From Acidobacteriota bacterium (GTDB lineage: Bacteria > Acidobacteriota > Terriglobia > Terriglobales > Acidobacteriaceae), in the NCBI GenBank assembly GCA_023410055.1, contig JAEYQK010000073.1, forward strand, positions 66,527 through 130,526: 64,000 nt of DNA, written 5' to 3'. The position numbers were made by a program, and so were the translations under genes. Position 1 is the stretch's first letter. Every line of letters begins with the position of its first letter. The notes beneath the pieces were generated by a model. That model was not told the DNA's origin and made no database searches. It worked only from the letters and a program-made list of their open reading frames with translations. Below are positions 19,446-27,616 of the stretch, one piece after another.

Positions 19446-20216
19446 TTAGGCGCTTTGCCTTTCTCTTTCTCTTTGAGCTTGCTCTGAGTCCAATGCCTTC
19501 TCAGCAACGCGAGTTGGTATAAGTTCTGCTGGCCGCGCTCGCATGGCACTGTAGATGCCCGCAGCCAAGACGGCTCCAACTATCGGCGCGACTATGAAGA
19601 GCCAGAGTTGGCCTACAGCCCAATCGCCCACGATAACTGCAGGTCCGATGCTGCGCGCTGGATTGACCGAAGTGTTTGTAATCGGAATCCCGACCAGGTG
19701 AATCACCGTTAACACCAGGCCAATGGCTACTCCCGCAAATCCGACCGGCGCTTTGATATCAGTCGAGCCCAGCACCGTGATGACGAGGAACATGGTCAGT
19801 ACGACTTCGGCGCCGAAGGCAGCTCCCATCGAGTATCCGGCGGGCGAATGGGCCCCAAAACCGTTTGCGCCAAGTCCGCCTTCCGCAAGGTCGTAACCGC
19901 CCGCTGCTCCACGCGCAATCAGCAGGAGCACACCGGAGGCGATCACAGCGCCTACGATCTGTGCAAGAACGTAGGCTGCGGCGTCTTTGGCGTTGATCTT
20001 TTTCGCCAAAAACACTCCAACGCTGACAGCTGGATTGATATGGCAACCTGAAATTGGCCCAATTGTATAAACCATCGCGAGCAGCGATAGCCCAAAGGCG
20101 AGCGAGACACCAACATTGCCGATCTTGCTTCCCGCTAGTACGGCACTGCCGACGCCTCCGAAGACCAGAACAAAGGTGCCGAAGCACTCGGCCATAACTC
20201 GATTCTTAAGACTCAT
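19446..20216 (-). CDS. aqpZ: Aquaporin (MIP family, AqpZ-like)
   Basis: Water channel of the inner membrane, 256 residues. The start at 20216 is fixed by AAGGAGGT seven bases upstream. Both NPA boxes are present (GCHINPAVSVG in the first half, TSVNPARSIGPA in the second) and six hydrophobic segments are visible. The selectivity-filter region and short loop (GVPITNTSVNPAR-like) fit AqpZ rather than the glycerol facilitator GlpF. An insert of about 20 residues, glycine rich (EGGLGANGFGAHSP), lies in the third extracellular loop as in other AqpZ proteins. The C-terminus is charged (QAQRERERQ). Confidence 0.93.
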   Translation of the reverse strand: MSLKNRVMAECFGTFVLVFGGVGSAVLAGSKIGNVGVSLAFGLSLLAMVYTIGPISGCHINPAVSVGVFLAKKINAKDAAAYVLAQIVGAVIASGVLLLIARGAAGGYDLAEGGLGANGFGAHSPAGYSMGAAFGAEVVLTMFLVITVLGSTDIKAPVGFAGVAIGLVLTVIHLVGIPITNTSVNPARSIGPAVIVGDWAVGQLWLFIVAPIVGAVLAAGIYSAMRARPAELIPTRVAEKALDSEQAQRERERQSA

Positions 20217-20468
20217 CACTGCAACCTCCTTGGTGAAATCACGGCATCGTTCCTGCCTTGTATGGTTGGAAGTTTTTGACCGCAACGCCATTGGCATGCA
20301 TAGACGAAGTGACGCGCTTCATTCAAAGGGCGCAGCTGGCCAGTTAAGCTGGTTACGCTTCTCTCGATTTTGTGAAATCAAGACTGAAACTTACATCATG
20401 GATGCCCGTCCCTCTACTGCCATTCCTGTCAGTTGTGCCGCCAAAGAATCTAGGTCTCTGATCGACCT

Positions 20469-20700
20469 GTACACCTCCGCTCGATCCAGCAGGGAAACAC
20501 GGAAGTATACGAGGTCTCTGACGGCTACGAGTCCGTCCAACAAGCGGCCCTTTTACAGCCCTTCTATTCCAATAGTCCAAGCTGCACTCGATACGGGTGC
20601 GATGGGCTATGTCGTCAAGACGGATGTTGATGACGAATTGGTCATAGCTATCGATGCGGTGTTCAAGGGGAAACAATTCATCAGCAAGAGAATCCTGGAG
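20469..20700 (+). pseudogene. Broken response-regulator gene
   Basis: Two pieces of a receiver domain lie in different frames. From 20469 one frame reads VHLRSIQQGNTEVYEVSDGY then ESVQQAALLQP, matching the first helix to the middle of receivers. From 20572 another frame reads IVQAALDTGAMGYVVKTD then DELVIAIDAVFKGKQFIS, the beta5-alpha5 end of the same kind of regulator. About 35 residues that should carry the phospho-acceptor Asp are absent between them, and the start region has stops. No output domain follows. A deletion plus frameshift is the simplest reading. Confidence 0.65.
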
Positions 20701-20905
20701 CAGAGCACTCTCTGCGGAGAGTGCATGCCTATGCGTCGTTTATGCATTCGGGTGGTTTGGAAAACTGGGGGAGAATGAAACGCATCAATGAGCTTGCCAA
20801 CTTCGGCCATTGTTAAAACCCAGTCGGGCCAATGCTGCGTCCAAAAGCGTGAGAAGCTGGCGTTTACTACCCCGAAAGCGCGGCCGCTAAGAAGGAAGGA
20901 CCAAG

Positions 20906-21298
20906 ATGAATTTTCAAAAGGTGCGAGTGCAATGGCGGTGTTGGCACAAGCGCCTTGTCGGTATTATGGCTCTTGCCTTGGCACTTGCGGTACCAACCAC
21001 CACTTGGGCTCATGCCATCCTGGTTGAGTCGATGCCAAAGCTCGATTCGGTCGTCACGGGGCCCGAATTCTCTATCGTTCTGCGTTTCAATGTTCGCATC
21101 GACGCAAGGCGCTCACGTCTTCGTTTGTCGGGCCCGGACGGCGCATTGATAACAGTCGGTATTGCGAATCAACCGAGTCCCGATACCTTACAGTCCACCG
21201 TCCGCGGTCTGAAACCTGGAGCGTATCAGTTGATTTGGCAGGTACTGGCATCGGACGGCCACATGAGTGAAGGTAAAGTTCCATTTACCGTTAAGTGA
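20906..21298 (+). CDS. copC: CopC-domain copper-binding/export protein
   Basis: Periplasmic protein of 130 residues. The signal peptide ends TTTWAHA, leaving His as the likely first mature residue, the His of the CopC Cu(II) site. The mature CopC fold is recognisable: HAILVESMPKLDSVV, IVLRFNVRID, LRLSGPDGALI, LKPGAYQLIWQVLASDGHMSEGKVPFTV, with the DGH near the end that supplies further copper ligands. Its stop overlaps the start of copD by four bases (GTGA), so translation is coupled. Copper handling is inferred from the family. Confidence 0.92.
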   Translation: MNFQKVRVQWRCWHKRLVGIMALALALAVPTTTWAHAILVESMPKLDSVVTGPEFSIVLRFNVRIDARRSRLRLSGPDGALITVGIANQPSPDTLQSTVRGLKPGAYQLIWQVLASDGHMSEGKVPFTVK

Positions 21299-22935
21299 AG
21301 TCCTCAATGACGCCCCGGTTCGTCGATCTCTTTGGCTATGTCTCCCTGCTGTCCAGAGCAGGAACGCTGATCTTCCAGTCTATGGTGCTGGGCGGTGTGC
21401 TTTTTCTACTCTGGGTCACAATCCCTGCGCCATACATTCCTGAAACCACTTGTGCAAGCATCCGATCTCGTTGCTCGCAATTGCTTCGCATCAGCGCTAT
21501 CGGTCTCGCCGTAGCGCAAGGAGTCTCCCTCTACCTAGATTCTGTCGTTCTCATGTGGACCGTAGATATCCGCTTCAGCGACGTTATCGGGGCGACGTTC
21601 TTCGTTGCAGGCGTGTGCATCGTGATCGCAGCCATTTGTATCTTCTGTATCGCGAACGCAGCAACAGGTGTTCGTTCGTTCGGCCTGCTCGCTCTTGCAG
21701 TGATCATTTTGTCCGCCTCGGCAATCGGTAGCCATGCTGCGGCCCGGGTGAACGGGCGTCCTCTGCTCCTCGTCGTAACTTTCCTGCACGAAGCCGCCGC
21801 AGGCCTTTGGATTGGCGGCCTCCCATTCCTCATTTTGTCCCTCCGCACAAAGCACCATCAGACTCAGTGGCTTCTAGCGAGTCGCTTTTCACGTGCAGCT
21901 GTTCTCTGTGTCAGTGTGCTTCTTGGCAGTGGCCTCGCATTGAGCCTTGCCTATATTGGCCGTCTCGACGCAATCCTCGGAACCGCCTACGGCGTCATGG
22001 TGACTGCGAAAGCAGCGATGTTTGGTGTCCTCGCGCTAGTTGGAGCAATCAACTTTTTTCTACTACGAAACGCCGCCCCCCAAGCCGCTGTGCCGAAATT
22101 GCGTTCTCTCGTGGAAGCTGAATTTGGTATTGGGCTCGCGGTCATTCTCACGGCAGTGACCCTCACATCCCACCCCCCGGCAGTCGATCTCCAAAACGAA
22201 GTCGTCAGCCCTCACGCGATTCTGGCCCGGTTGTCGCCGAGTTGGCCGCGGCTTACGTATCCCCGACCGATCTCGAGCTACTCAGACGGCAGTCCGATGA
22301 AAGAAGCGCAGGCACGAAGTTCAATGGTGAAGGACGCTGACGGGAAGTTCCTTTCCTATAAGCAACTCGCTGATATCGGCGAATCCGAAGCCAACCACCA
22401 CTGGATGGGGCTAATTGTTCTGGCAATGGGCATTCTTGCCTTGCTTGCTAGGGCGGGCAAGTTCCCATGGGCTCGTTACTGGCCGCTGCTACTGATTTGC
22501 ATCTCCGTTTTTATATTTCTTCGTGCGGACACCGAGTCCTGGCCCTTCGGTTCACAGGGCTTCTGGGCTGTTTGGTTGCACGCCGAGGTATTCCAGCACC
22601 GCCTGGCCGCTTTGTTCTGCGCCGGATTTGCCGTGTTCGAATTGCGTGCACGCAATCGAGGCGTCGATAATCCTAGCTTTGCCATGGTGTTCCCCATTCT
22701 CTGTGCACTCGGCGGGGCCGTTCTGCTCACACATTCCCATTCGGTCACGAACACGAAGGAGCAACTGCTGACGGAGCTGAGCCATGTGCCATTGGGAATC
22801 TTCGCTATCCTGGCCGGGTGGTCTCGCTGGCTGGAGATTCGTATGCCTACAGCGAATCGACGGCTGCCCTCGCTTATCTGGCCGGTCTGCTTCCTGCTGA
22901 TCGCTGCCGGTTTACTCAACTATCGAGAATTGTAG
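21295..22935 (+). CDS. copD: CopD-family copper resistance membrane protein
   Basis: Polytopic inner-membrane protein of 546 residues thought to move copper across the membrane with CopC. The GTG at 21295 overlaps the copC stop; the ATG at 21307 is the other candidate. About eight hydrophobic segments occur in residues 15-285, including the family stretch FLHEAAAGLWIGGLPFLILS. A hydrophilic periplasmic part of about 90 residues (285-370) follows, then further membrane segments to the end, longer than the short CopD proteins of about 300 residues. The C-terminal half (about 360-546) has the motif HAEVFQHRLAALFC and may be an extra domain. Confidence 0.9.
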   Translation: MKSSMTPRFVDLFGYVSLLSRAGTLIFQSMVLGGVLFLLWVTIPAPYIPETTCASIRSRCSQLLRISAIGLAVAQGVSLYLDSVVLMWTVDIRFSDVIGATFFVAGVCIVIAAICIFCIANAATGVRSFGLLALAVIILSASAIGSHAAARVNGRPLLLVVTFLHEAAAGLWIGGLPFLILSLRTKHHQTQWLLASRFSRAAVLCVSVLLGSGLALSLAYIGRLDAILGTAYGVMVTAKAAMFGVLALVGAINFFLLRNAAPQAAVPKLRSLVEAEFGIGLAVILTAVTLTSHPPAVDLQNEVVSPHAILARLSPSWPRLTYPRPISSYSDGSPMKEAQARSSMVKDADGKFLSYKQLADIGESEANHHWMGLIVLAMGILALLARAGKFPWARYWPLLLICISVFIFLRADTESWPFGSQGFWAVWLHAEVFQHRLAALFCAGFAVFELRARNRGVDNPSFAMVFPILCALGGAVLLTHSHSVTNTKEQLLTELSHVPLGIFAILAGWSRWLEIRMPTANRRLPSLIWPVCFLLIAAGLLNYREL

Positions 22936-22997
22936 GATCCTTCAACTCACTATTGACACGGCAAGAGAAGATGTCCAGTAGTTGTTCGGGCCTACCA

Positions 22998-23090
22998 TTT
23001 CTCGGGAAGGGCACGGCTTCAGAGGGGCCTGCATTTCGCTCGCACCAAGAAGATGCATCGGTGGCCCACACAAGCCGGTTTTGCTTGTGT
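22998..23090. repeat. Dispersed palindromic repeat, copy 1
   Basis: Begins with TTCTCGGGAAGGGCACGG (also at 54148), then a stretch from about 23024 nearly identical to 24776-24844, ending in the hairpin ACACAAGC-CGGTTTT-GCTTGTGT at 23068-23090. It abuts the 3' end of the radical-SAM gene. Noncoding repeat family; see the other copies. Confidence 0.75.
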
Positions 23091-23091
23091 T

Positions 23092-24543
23092 CTACGCGGC
23101 GCGTTTGCGTGAGCCGGATACGTCGCTTCCCATCCACACTGACCGCTTTCGCAACGCTCGTGTAACGATGCCGAGATTCGAGCGGCTTCCTGCCAGTGCC
23201 ATCGCGGCTTGAACCGCGCGCCCGAGAAGCAGAGTTCGCGCCACCTCGGATTTGGAGATTCCGGGCAAAGACATGCCGCGTGCCATATAGTGGAAGGGCT
23301 CACCTGTGTTGCCGCTGAAAAGATTGTGCTGCTTTGCCAGATCCCACAACGGAGAGGTTGGTCGGGGAGTGGATACTGAGATTGACATGTAGTCGATCAG
23401 CTTGCGCCTGCGAAGCCGAGCCGCGTAAGCGATTGTGTTGTGCGCGTCATGAGTGTCTTCGTATTGGAGTTGTCCCGCCGACTCCCACGCCGGGTAGAGA
23501 ATGAAGTTGCCGAATACGGTGATGCCGCGGCTTTTCAGCAAAGCGCAGGTGGATTCAACCTGATCGGTACGTATCTTCTTGCAAACCCCATCCAGCGTAC
23601 GTTGTGAGGCGCTCTCGATTCCTATGTTTACGAGCCAGAGATTGGCTTCGCGCATTGCATCGGCCAACTCGGCGGTCACGAAATCACCTCGGAGATTGCA
23701 GTTGAAATAGAGATCGTGGTGATTCAGTGCCGCAAGTCCTTTTAGCAGTGAGCAGGCCCAACGGACATTGGCGTTGAGTTCGTCGGCAAACAGGCGGATT
23801 TCTCGAATGCCTTGCTGGTAGAGATACTCCACTTCCTCGATGATGCGCTCGGGTTTGCGGAAACGAACGCCAGCGCCGCCGGGGATTCCGCCCAGAGGTT
23901 TCGAGCAGAAATTGCACTGCCATGGACAGCCCCGACTTGCGACAACGCCCGCACACGGAAAGCCCTTTTGATAAATGAAACCTGGGAACTGGCCGGGGGT
24001 AACCAGATCCCAAGCGGGCCAGGCGAACTCGTCAATATCGGCGACGACCGGCGCCGGCGAGTTGCGCTGATAAAGTGAGCCCTGCCTGAACACAACGCCG
24101 GGTGTGGACTCGAACGAGCAACGTCCGTCACGCCATTGCGATAGGAACTCGACGAAGCTCCTCTCGCACTCGCCCACGAAACAGGCGTCCGCGGGAGAGT
24201 TGTTCAGTACGTCTTCCGGCATGCAGGAGGGATGTGCACCGCCGGTGATGATTGGCAGGGCAGGAAACGCCGCACGCACCGCCTTCAGAGCACGGCAGGC
24301 GTCAACGGCGAGCGCCGTCGTAAACGACATTCCGTAAAGGTGAGGGTGGTAGTCCTCTATGGCTTTTATGTGCTCACGCAGCTGGCAGAACGCGTTCTGA
24401 TACCTAATCTCTACGTCGCTGGCCGGAAAAGCTTGTCTGACAGCCCCAGCCAAATAAAGTAGACCGATCGCAGGGTAAGGATAAATCTGAGCGGCTCGCG
24501 CCACTGGAGGATCCGCGAGCATGATCCGAAAGCTTCGAGTCAT
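23092..24543 (-). CDS. B12-binding-type radical SAM protein (BchE/HpnJ-like architecture)
   Basis: 483 residues. The N-terminal ~150 residues resemble the Rossmann-like B12-binding domain of class-B radical SAM enzymes (PPVARAAQIYPYPAIGLLYLAG, ITGGAHPSCMPEDVL), though the base-off DxHxxG motif is not seen. The radical SAM core has CPWQCNFC at 206-213, the cluster-binding CxxxCxxC motif, then PERIIEEVEYLYQQGIREIRLFADE and NIGIESASQRTLDGVCKK. The Arg/Ser-rich C-terminal ~40 residues run up to a repeat and may be extended relative to relatives. No neighbouring hopanoid, chlorophyll or tetrapyrrole gene hints at the substrate. Confidence 0.88.
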   Translation of the reverse strand: MTRSFRIMLADPPVARAAQIYPYPAIGLLYLAGAVRQAFPASDVEIRYQNAFCQLREHIKAIEDYHPHLYGMSFTTALAVDACRALKAVRAAFPALPIITGGAHPSCMPEDVLNNSPADACFVGECERSFVEFLSQWRDGRCSFESTPGVVFRQGSLYQRNSPAPVVADIDEFAWPAWDLVTPGQFPGFIYQKGFPCAGVVASRGCPWQCNFCSKPLGGIPGGAGVRFRKPERIIEEVEYLYQQGIREIRLFADELNANVRWACSLLKGLAALNHHDLYFNCNLRGDFVTAELADAMREANLWLVNIGIESASQRTLDGVCKKIRTDQVESTCALLKSRGITVFGNFILYPAWESAGQLQYEDTHDAHNTIAYAARLRRRKLIDYMSISVSTPRPTSPLWDLAKQHNLFSGNTGEPFHYMARGMSLPGISKSEVARTLLLGRAVQAAMALAGSRSNLGIVTRALRKRSVWMGSDVSGSRKRAA

Positions 24544-24666
24544 CGGGCCTCTCCATTTCGCGAGATACTAGCACGTAAGTACCTCGATCCGAAGACCCGC
24601 GATGAAATGAGGGCCGAGCAACCTCGATTCTGGCGCAACATGGCGCATTCCAGCCTGAGCCTACTT

Positions 24667-24900
24667 CTCGCAAAGGGCACGGCGTTCAGCCGTGCCGCTC
24701 AGTCCCTCCCCACAGACTCGTCATCCCGACCGGAGCGAAGCGCAGTGGAGGGACCTGCCCTGAGCGAAGTCGAAGGGGACCTGCATTTCGCTCGCACCAA
24801 CAGACGCATCGGTGGCCCACACAAGCCGGTTTTGCTTGTGTGGGTTCTGATCAGACTCACACTTCGCGAACTGCCCCACACGAGCCAACACCGGGCTTGA
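24667..24900. repeat. Dispersed palindromic repeat cluster, copy 2
   Basis: Contains CTCGCAAAGGGCACGG followed by a GCACGGC/GCCGTGC palindrome (about 24678-24698), a stretch from 24776 nearly identical to copy 1, a perfect hairpin CCCACACAAGC-CGGTTTT-GCTTGTGTGGG at 24816-24844, and a related hairpin arm GAGCC...GGGCTTG at about 24878-24899. The whole 24544-24958 interval is noncoding and made largely of such elements. Confidence 0.8.
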
Positions 24901-24958
24901 ATGGACGTCGTGCCCCGGTTTTGCTCGGGTTCAACGGCGCGAAGTGCGGTAGAATTCC

Positions 24959-25285
24959 ATGCGGATGCGTCGATACCACCACGTTGGAATCCCGACCACA
25001 GAGCGCCGCGAAGGAGAGCGGCTCGTCGAAGGCTACGGAGTCTACGTCTCCGGGTTCGAGACGAGCGCTTACGGAATCGAATGGATGCGGTTCGAGACGG
25101 ATTCTCCGGTGCCGCATCTCGTGCGTACCGTTCCTCACGTAGCCTTCGAAGTCGATGATCTGTTGGCGGAGATCGAGGGCAAGGAAATCATCATTTCGCC
25201 AAACTCGCCCTCGGCCGGAGTCACCGTCGCCTTCATCGTCGAAAACGGAGCCCCTATCGAATTCCTGCAATTCGATAAGCGATAG
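24959..25285 (+). CDS. VOC (glyoxalase/bleomycin-resistance) family protein
   Basis: 108 residues, one vicinal-oxygen-chelate half-module pair. It starts MRMRRYHHVGIPTTE, where the His after Y/H is the usual first metal ligand, then VPHVAFEVDDLLAEIEGKE (second His) and ends GAPIEFLQFDKR (Glu ligand). The ATG at 24965 is also possible. Size fits single-domain VOC proteins that dimerise; substrate unknown. It is flanked on both sides by palindromic repeats. Confidence 0.8.
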   Translation: MRMRRYHHVGIPTTERREGERLVEGYGVYVSGFETSAYGIEWMRFETDSPVPHLVRTVPHVAFEVDDLLAEIEGKEIIISPNSPSAGVTVAFIVENGAPIEFLQFDKR

Positions 25286-25314
25286 GCTTGTCTGTAGACG
25301 ATGCTCAGTCGGTC

Positions 25315-25385
25315 ATCCTGACCTTCGCACTTCGCGAACTGCCCCACTCAAGCCAACACCGGGCTTGAATGGGCCACCTGCCCGC
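25315..25385. repeat. Dispersed palindromic repeat, copy 3
   Basis: Hairpin CCCACTCAAGCC-AACAC-CGGGCTTGAATGGG at about 25342-25375, preceded by CACTTCGCGAACTGCCCC, which also occurs at about 24861-24877. Directly follows the VOC gene. Confidence 0.7.
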
Positions 25386-25473
25386 CGCGGGTTGACTGAA
25401 CCTTTTGCTAATTGGAAAACATCTCATTGTATGTACGATGTTGTTCGTACAAATTAATAATCAGAAAGAGAAC

Positions 25474-25596
25474 ATGACTAAAACTATCGAGATACTGCTC
25501 ATGGTGGCGGCACTAATTCTAGCCGTCTCCTATACGGTTGATGCCGCCAACAAACTGGTCGCTTCGATTACGAAAACCAAATCACTACTGTCATAG
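25474..25596 (+). CDS. Possible 40-residue single-pass membrane peptide
   Basis: Starts MTKTIEILLMVAALILAVSY: one hydrophobic helix, then a charged tail with DAANKLVASITKTK. GAAAGAG lies six bases upstream. It sits between repeats and next to the MBL cassette but on the other strand. No family recognised; could be a chance frame. Confidence 0.35.
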   Translation: MTKTIEILLMVAALILAVSYTVDAANKLVASITKTKSLLS

Positions 25597-25619
25597 GTAC
25601 CACGTTGACGCGCAACTGA

Positions 25620-25700
25620 CCCACACAAGCCGGTTTAGCTTGTGTGGGTTCTTGTCCAGACTCACACATCGCGAACGGTCCCGCATCGGCTCGTATGGGC
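25620..25700. repeat. Dispersed palindromic repeat, copy 4
   Basis: Perfect hairpin CCCACACAAGC-CGGTTTA-GCTTGTGTGGG at 25620-25648; the bases after it (CAGACTCACAC.TCGCGAAC) match those after copy 2. It lies about 25-80 bases from the 3' end of the MBL cassette. Confidence 0.8.
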
Positions 25701-25725
25701 CACATGCCCTGAATGAGACCACTAC

Positions 25726-26778
25726 TTAGGTTGTCCGATACCCTCCACTTAACCACAGGTTTGCTAGAGCGCTCACATTCAAATCTTCGCCCAGTATTCT
25801 CTTCCCATTTGCGTCGTCCAGCCAGACCACTCCATTATCGAGACAGGTCGCAACTAGCGTTCCGTGATCGACGGTCGTATAACAGCCTCTATTTGACAAA
25901 CGTTCGTAGCTAGCACTAGCGTCATCCTTCTTCTTCAATTCACCGACCGACACGACCGTTACGTCTGGGTTCATCGCCTGCACAGATTCCAGGTGGTATC
26001 CGCTTTTTCGACCGTGGTGAGATGCTTTGAGAAGGTGCACTTTCGGGAACTTCCCTTGCCTCACTTGATATAGTTCCTTCCATTTCTCTTCTGCAAGATC
26101 CCCTCCAAGAACAATGCTGCATTGTCCAAACTGGATATGGAGTACGTAGCTAAAGTCGTTCGGATCAGCATCAGGATCACTCTTCTTATCATGCGCCAAT
26201 GGTGCCCAGACGCTTATTCCATCAGCAGTCCAGTAATCTCCTGTTTCATCGGCCTTCAGGAAGAGCGCCTTCGGAGAGCCTTGACTTTTTCGCAGTTGCA
26301 AGTAGGTTTTCCAGTCCTCTATATCGAAATTCACACTGGCCCACTTACGGGCGTTTGTTTCCTTTTCTATGGAATGTCTGGTGTCCCAGAGGTTTACAAT
26401 TTCGATCCGTTCTTGAGCGGTAAGTCGGTGAAGCCCAGCCATATGGTCCATATCGGGATGGGTCTGGACATATCGGAAGATGGAGCGGTTGGGAAAGTGC
26501 GTCTTAATGTATTCGATTGGGTCCACCAACCTAGCAGCATCTTGATCGAGTGCTTTCTTCAGGGCACGTTCCCCATCGTAGCCAGCTAGCGGCCCATGAC
26601 CGAGAAACGGGTTGGGAAGAAACTGGCGCGACCGCCTCATTCGCAATTCTGCTTCGCTTTCCTTCCCGAACTTGCGGCAGTTGTTTAGGTCCACAACCGT
26701 CAGCCGTTGAGGAAAGTCAATGATCGTGCAATCCCCGTGTCCGACGTTAAGAAAGTGAATCTTCAAACTGTTTGCCAT
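25726..26778 (-). CDS. ComEC/Rec2-type metallo-beta-lactamase-fold protein (third gene of the cassette)
   Basis: 350 residues, predicted soluble, no signal peptide. It opens with the ComEC-like strand HFLNVGHGDCTIID. Metal-ligand motifs are complete: THPDMDH at 106-112, the bridging Asp in VLGGDLAEEKW (227), and KASHHGRKSGY (254-255). The end, VVSVGELKKKDDASASYERL followed by DHGTLVATCLDNG, matches the closing part of stand-alone ComEC MBL domains. There is an insert of about 50 residues between the first strands and the HxDxDH motif. Such domains are nucleases or phosphodiesterases in characterised relatives. It lies 64 bases after the membrane gene on the same strand. No competence gene is near. 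Confidence 0.85.
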   Translation of the reverse strand: MANSLKIHFLNVGHGDCTIIDFPQRLTVVDLNNCRKFGKESEAELRMRRSRQFLPNPFLGHGPLAGYDGERALKKALDQDAARLVDPIEYIKTHFPNRSIFRYVQTHPDMDHMAGLHRLTAQERIEIVNLWDTRHSIEKETNARKWASVNFDIEDWKTYLQLRKSQGSPKALFLKADETGDYWTADGISVWAPLAHDKKSDPDADPNDFSYVLHIQFGQCSIVLGGDLAEEKWKELYQVRQGKFPKVHLLKASHHGRKSGYHLESVQAMNPDVTVVSVGELKKKDDASASYERLSNRGCYTTVDHGTLVATCLDNGVVWLDDANGKRILGEDLNVSALANLWLSGGYRTT

Positions 26779-26842
26779 CTCATCACTCCACAGAAGAGTC
26801 GATCGCTCTCGTTATCATCAATCCCGTCGAGACGCGGTGCTC

Positions 26843-27502
26843 CTATCCCGCTCGCCTTGCCAGTACAGTCGTGACAAATCGAATGCCGTAATTGCTGGCT
26901 GCATGGCGCACAATCGCAAATTGGACAATCAACAGCACTACGTAACTCAAACTAACTCGGATAGAAGGTATGCTGATAATGCCTGCCGCGCCGTAAAATA
27001 GTACAAACAGAAGAGATAAGCCCGTGTAGTCCCGCAAGAGCAGAAAATCTTTGTGGGACTGGTCGACTGCTAGATCACCTTCCATCGAGCGATAGAACTT
27101 ATACCAGAGGCGATTTTGTTCAACCGGATCTGCGGGAAGCTCGGATCCGTTCAATGCAACCAGCGCCGCGATGTCAACTCTCGGATCTCGTTTTGCGTAG
27201 ACGGTAAACGCCCGATGTCCGGGTAGGGCATGGTTCCAGCGAAGGAAAACAAACCGCGCCTTAGTATCTGCACTAAGCAAACCGTTCAAAACAGTTGTTA
27301 CAACTACCGCGAAGCCAAGGGGCAGGAGGCTTTCAGCGTTTGCGAACAGAGAACGAAGTCCATCCAGTCTTATCGCATTCGCCTTGGCGATTCCCAGCAG
27401 GAACACGGTATTAGCTGCAATGATTAGCCAGAGGTATTTGCCATATTGATCTTTAATCGACTTGCTCCCATGAACAATCTTCGGAGTCGGCGCACTAGTC
27501 AT
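26843..27502 (-). CDS. Four-helix membrane protein of unknown family (middle gene of the cassette)
   Basis: 219 residues. Hydrophobic segments at about 23-43, 58-77, 161-179 and 183-200 predict four membrane helices with a soluble loop of about 80 residues between the second and third. The loop is rich in features that look conserved: FLRWNHALPGHRAF (86-99), DPRVD (106-110), LWYKFY (132-137) and FLLLRD (153-158). The N-terminus is polar (HGSKSIKDQYGKY). Two-helix/loop/two-helix layouts recall membrane effectors of phage-defence systems, but I cannot assign a known effector family. It lies between two MBL genes with gaps of 114 and 64 bases. Confidence 0.75.
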   Translation of the reverse strand: MTSAPTPKIVHGSKSIKDQYGKYLWLIIAANTVFLLGIAKANAIRLDGLRSLFANAESLLPLGFAVVVTTVLNGLLSADTKARFVFLRWNHALPGHRAFTVYAKRDPRVDIAALVALNGSELPADPVEQNRLWYKFYRSMEGDLAVDQSHKDFLLLRDYTGLSLLFVLFYGAAGIISIPSIRVSLSYVVLLIVQFAIVRHAASNYGIRFVTTVLARRAG

Positions 27503-27616
27503 AGTCTTTAGCCCTCGTTTGAAAATCGCATGGAGTTAACAACCCAAAAGCCGGACGCCCTGAGACCCGTCCGGGTACATCAGCACCATTCCCCCCTTGG
27601 GTGCGTTGAATCGTTC

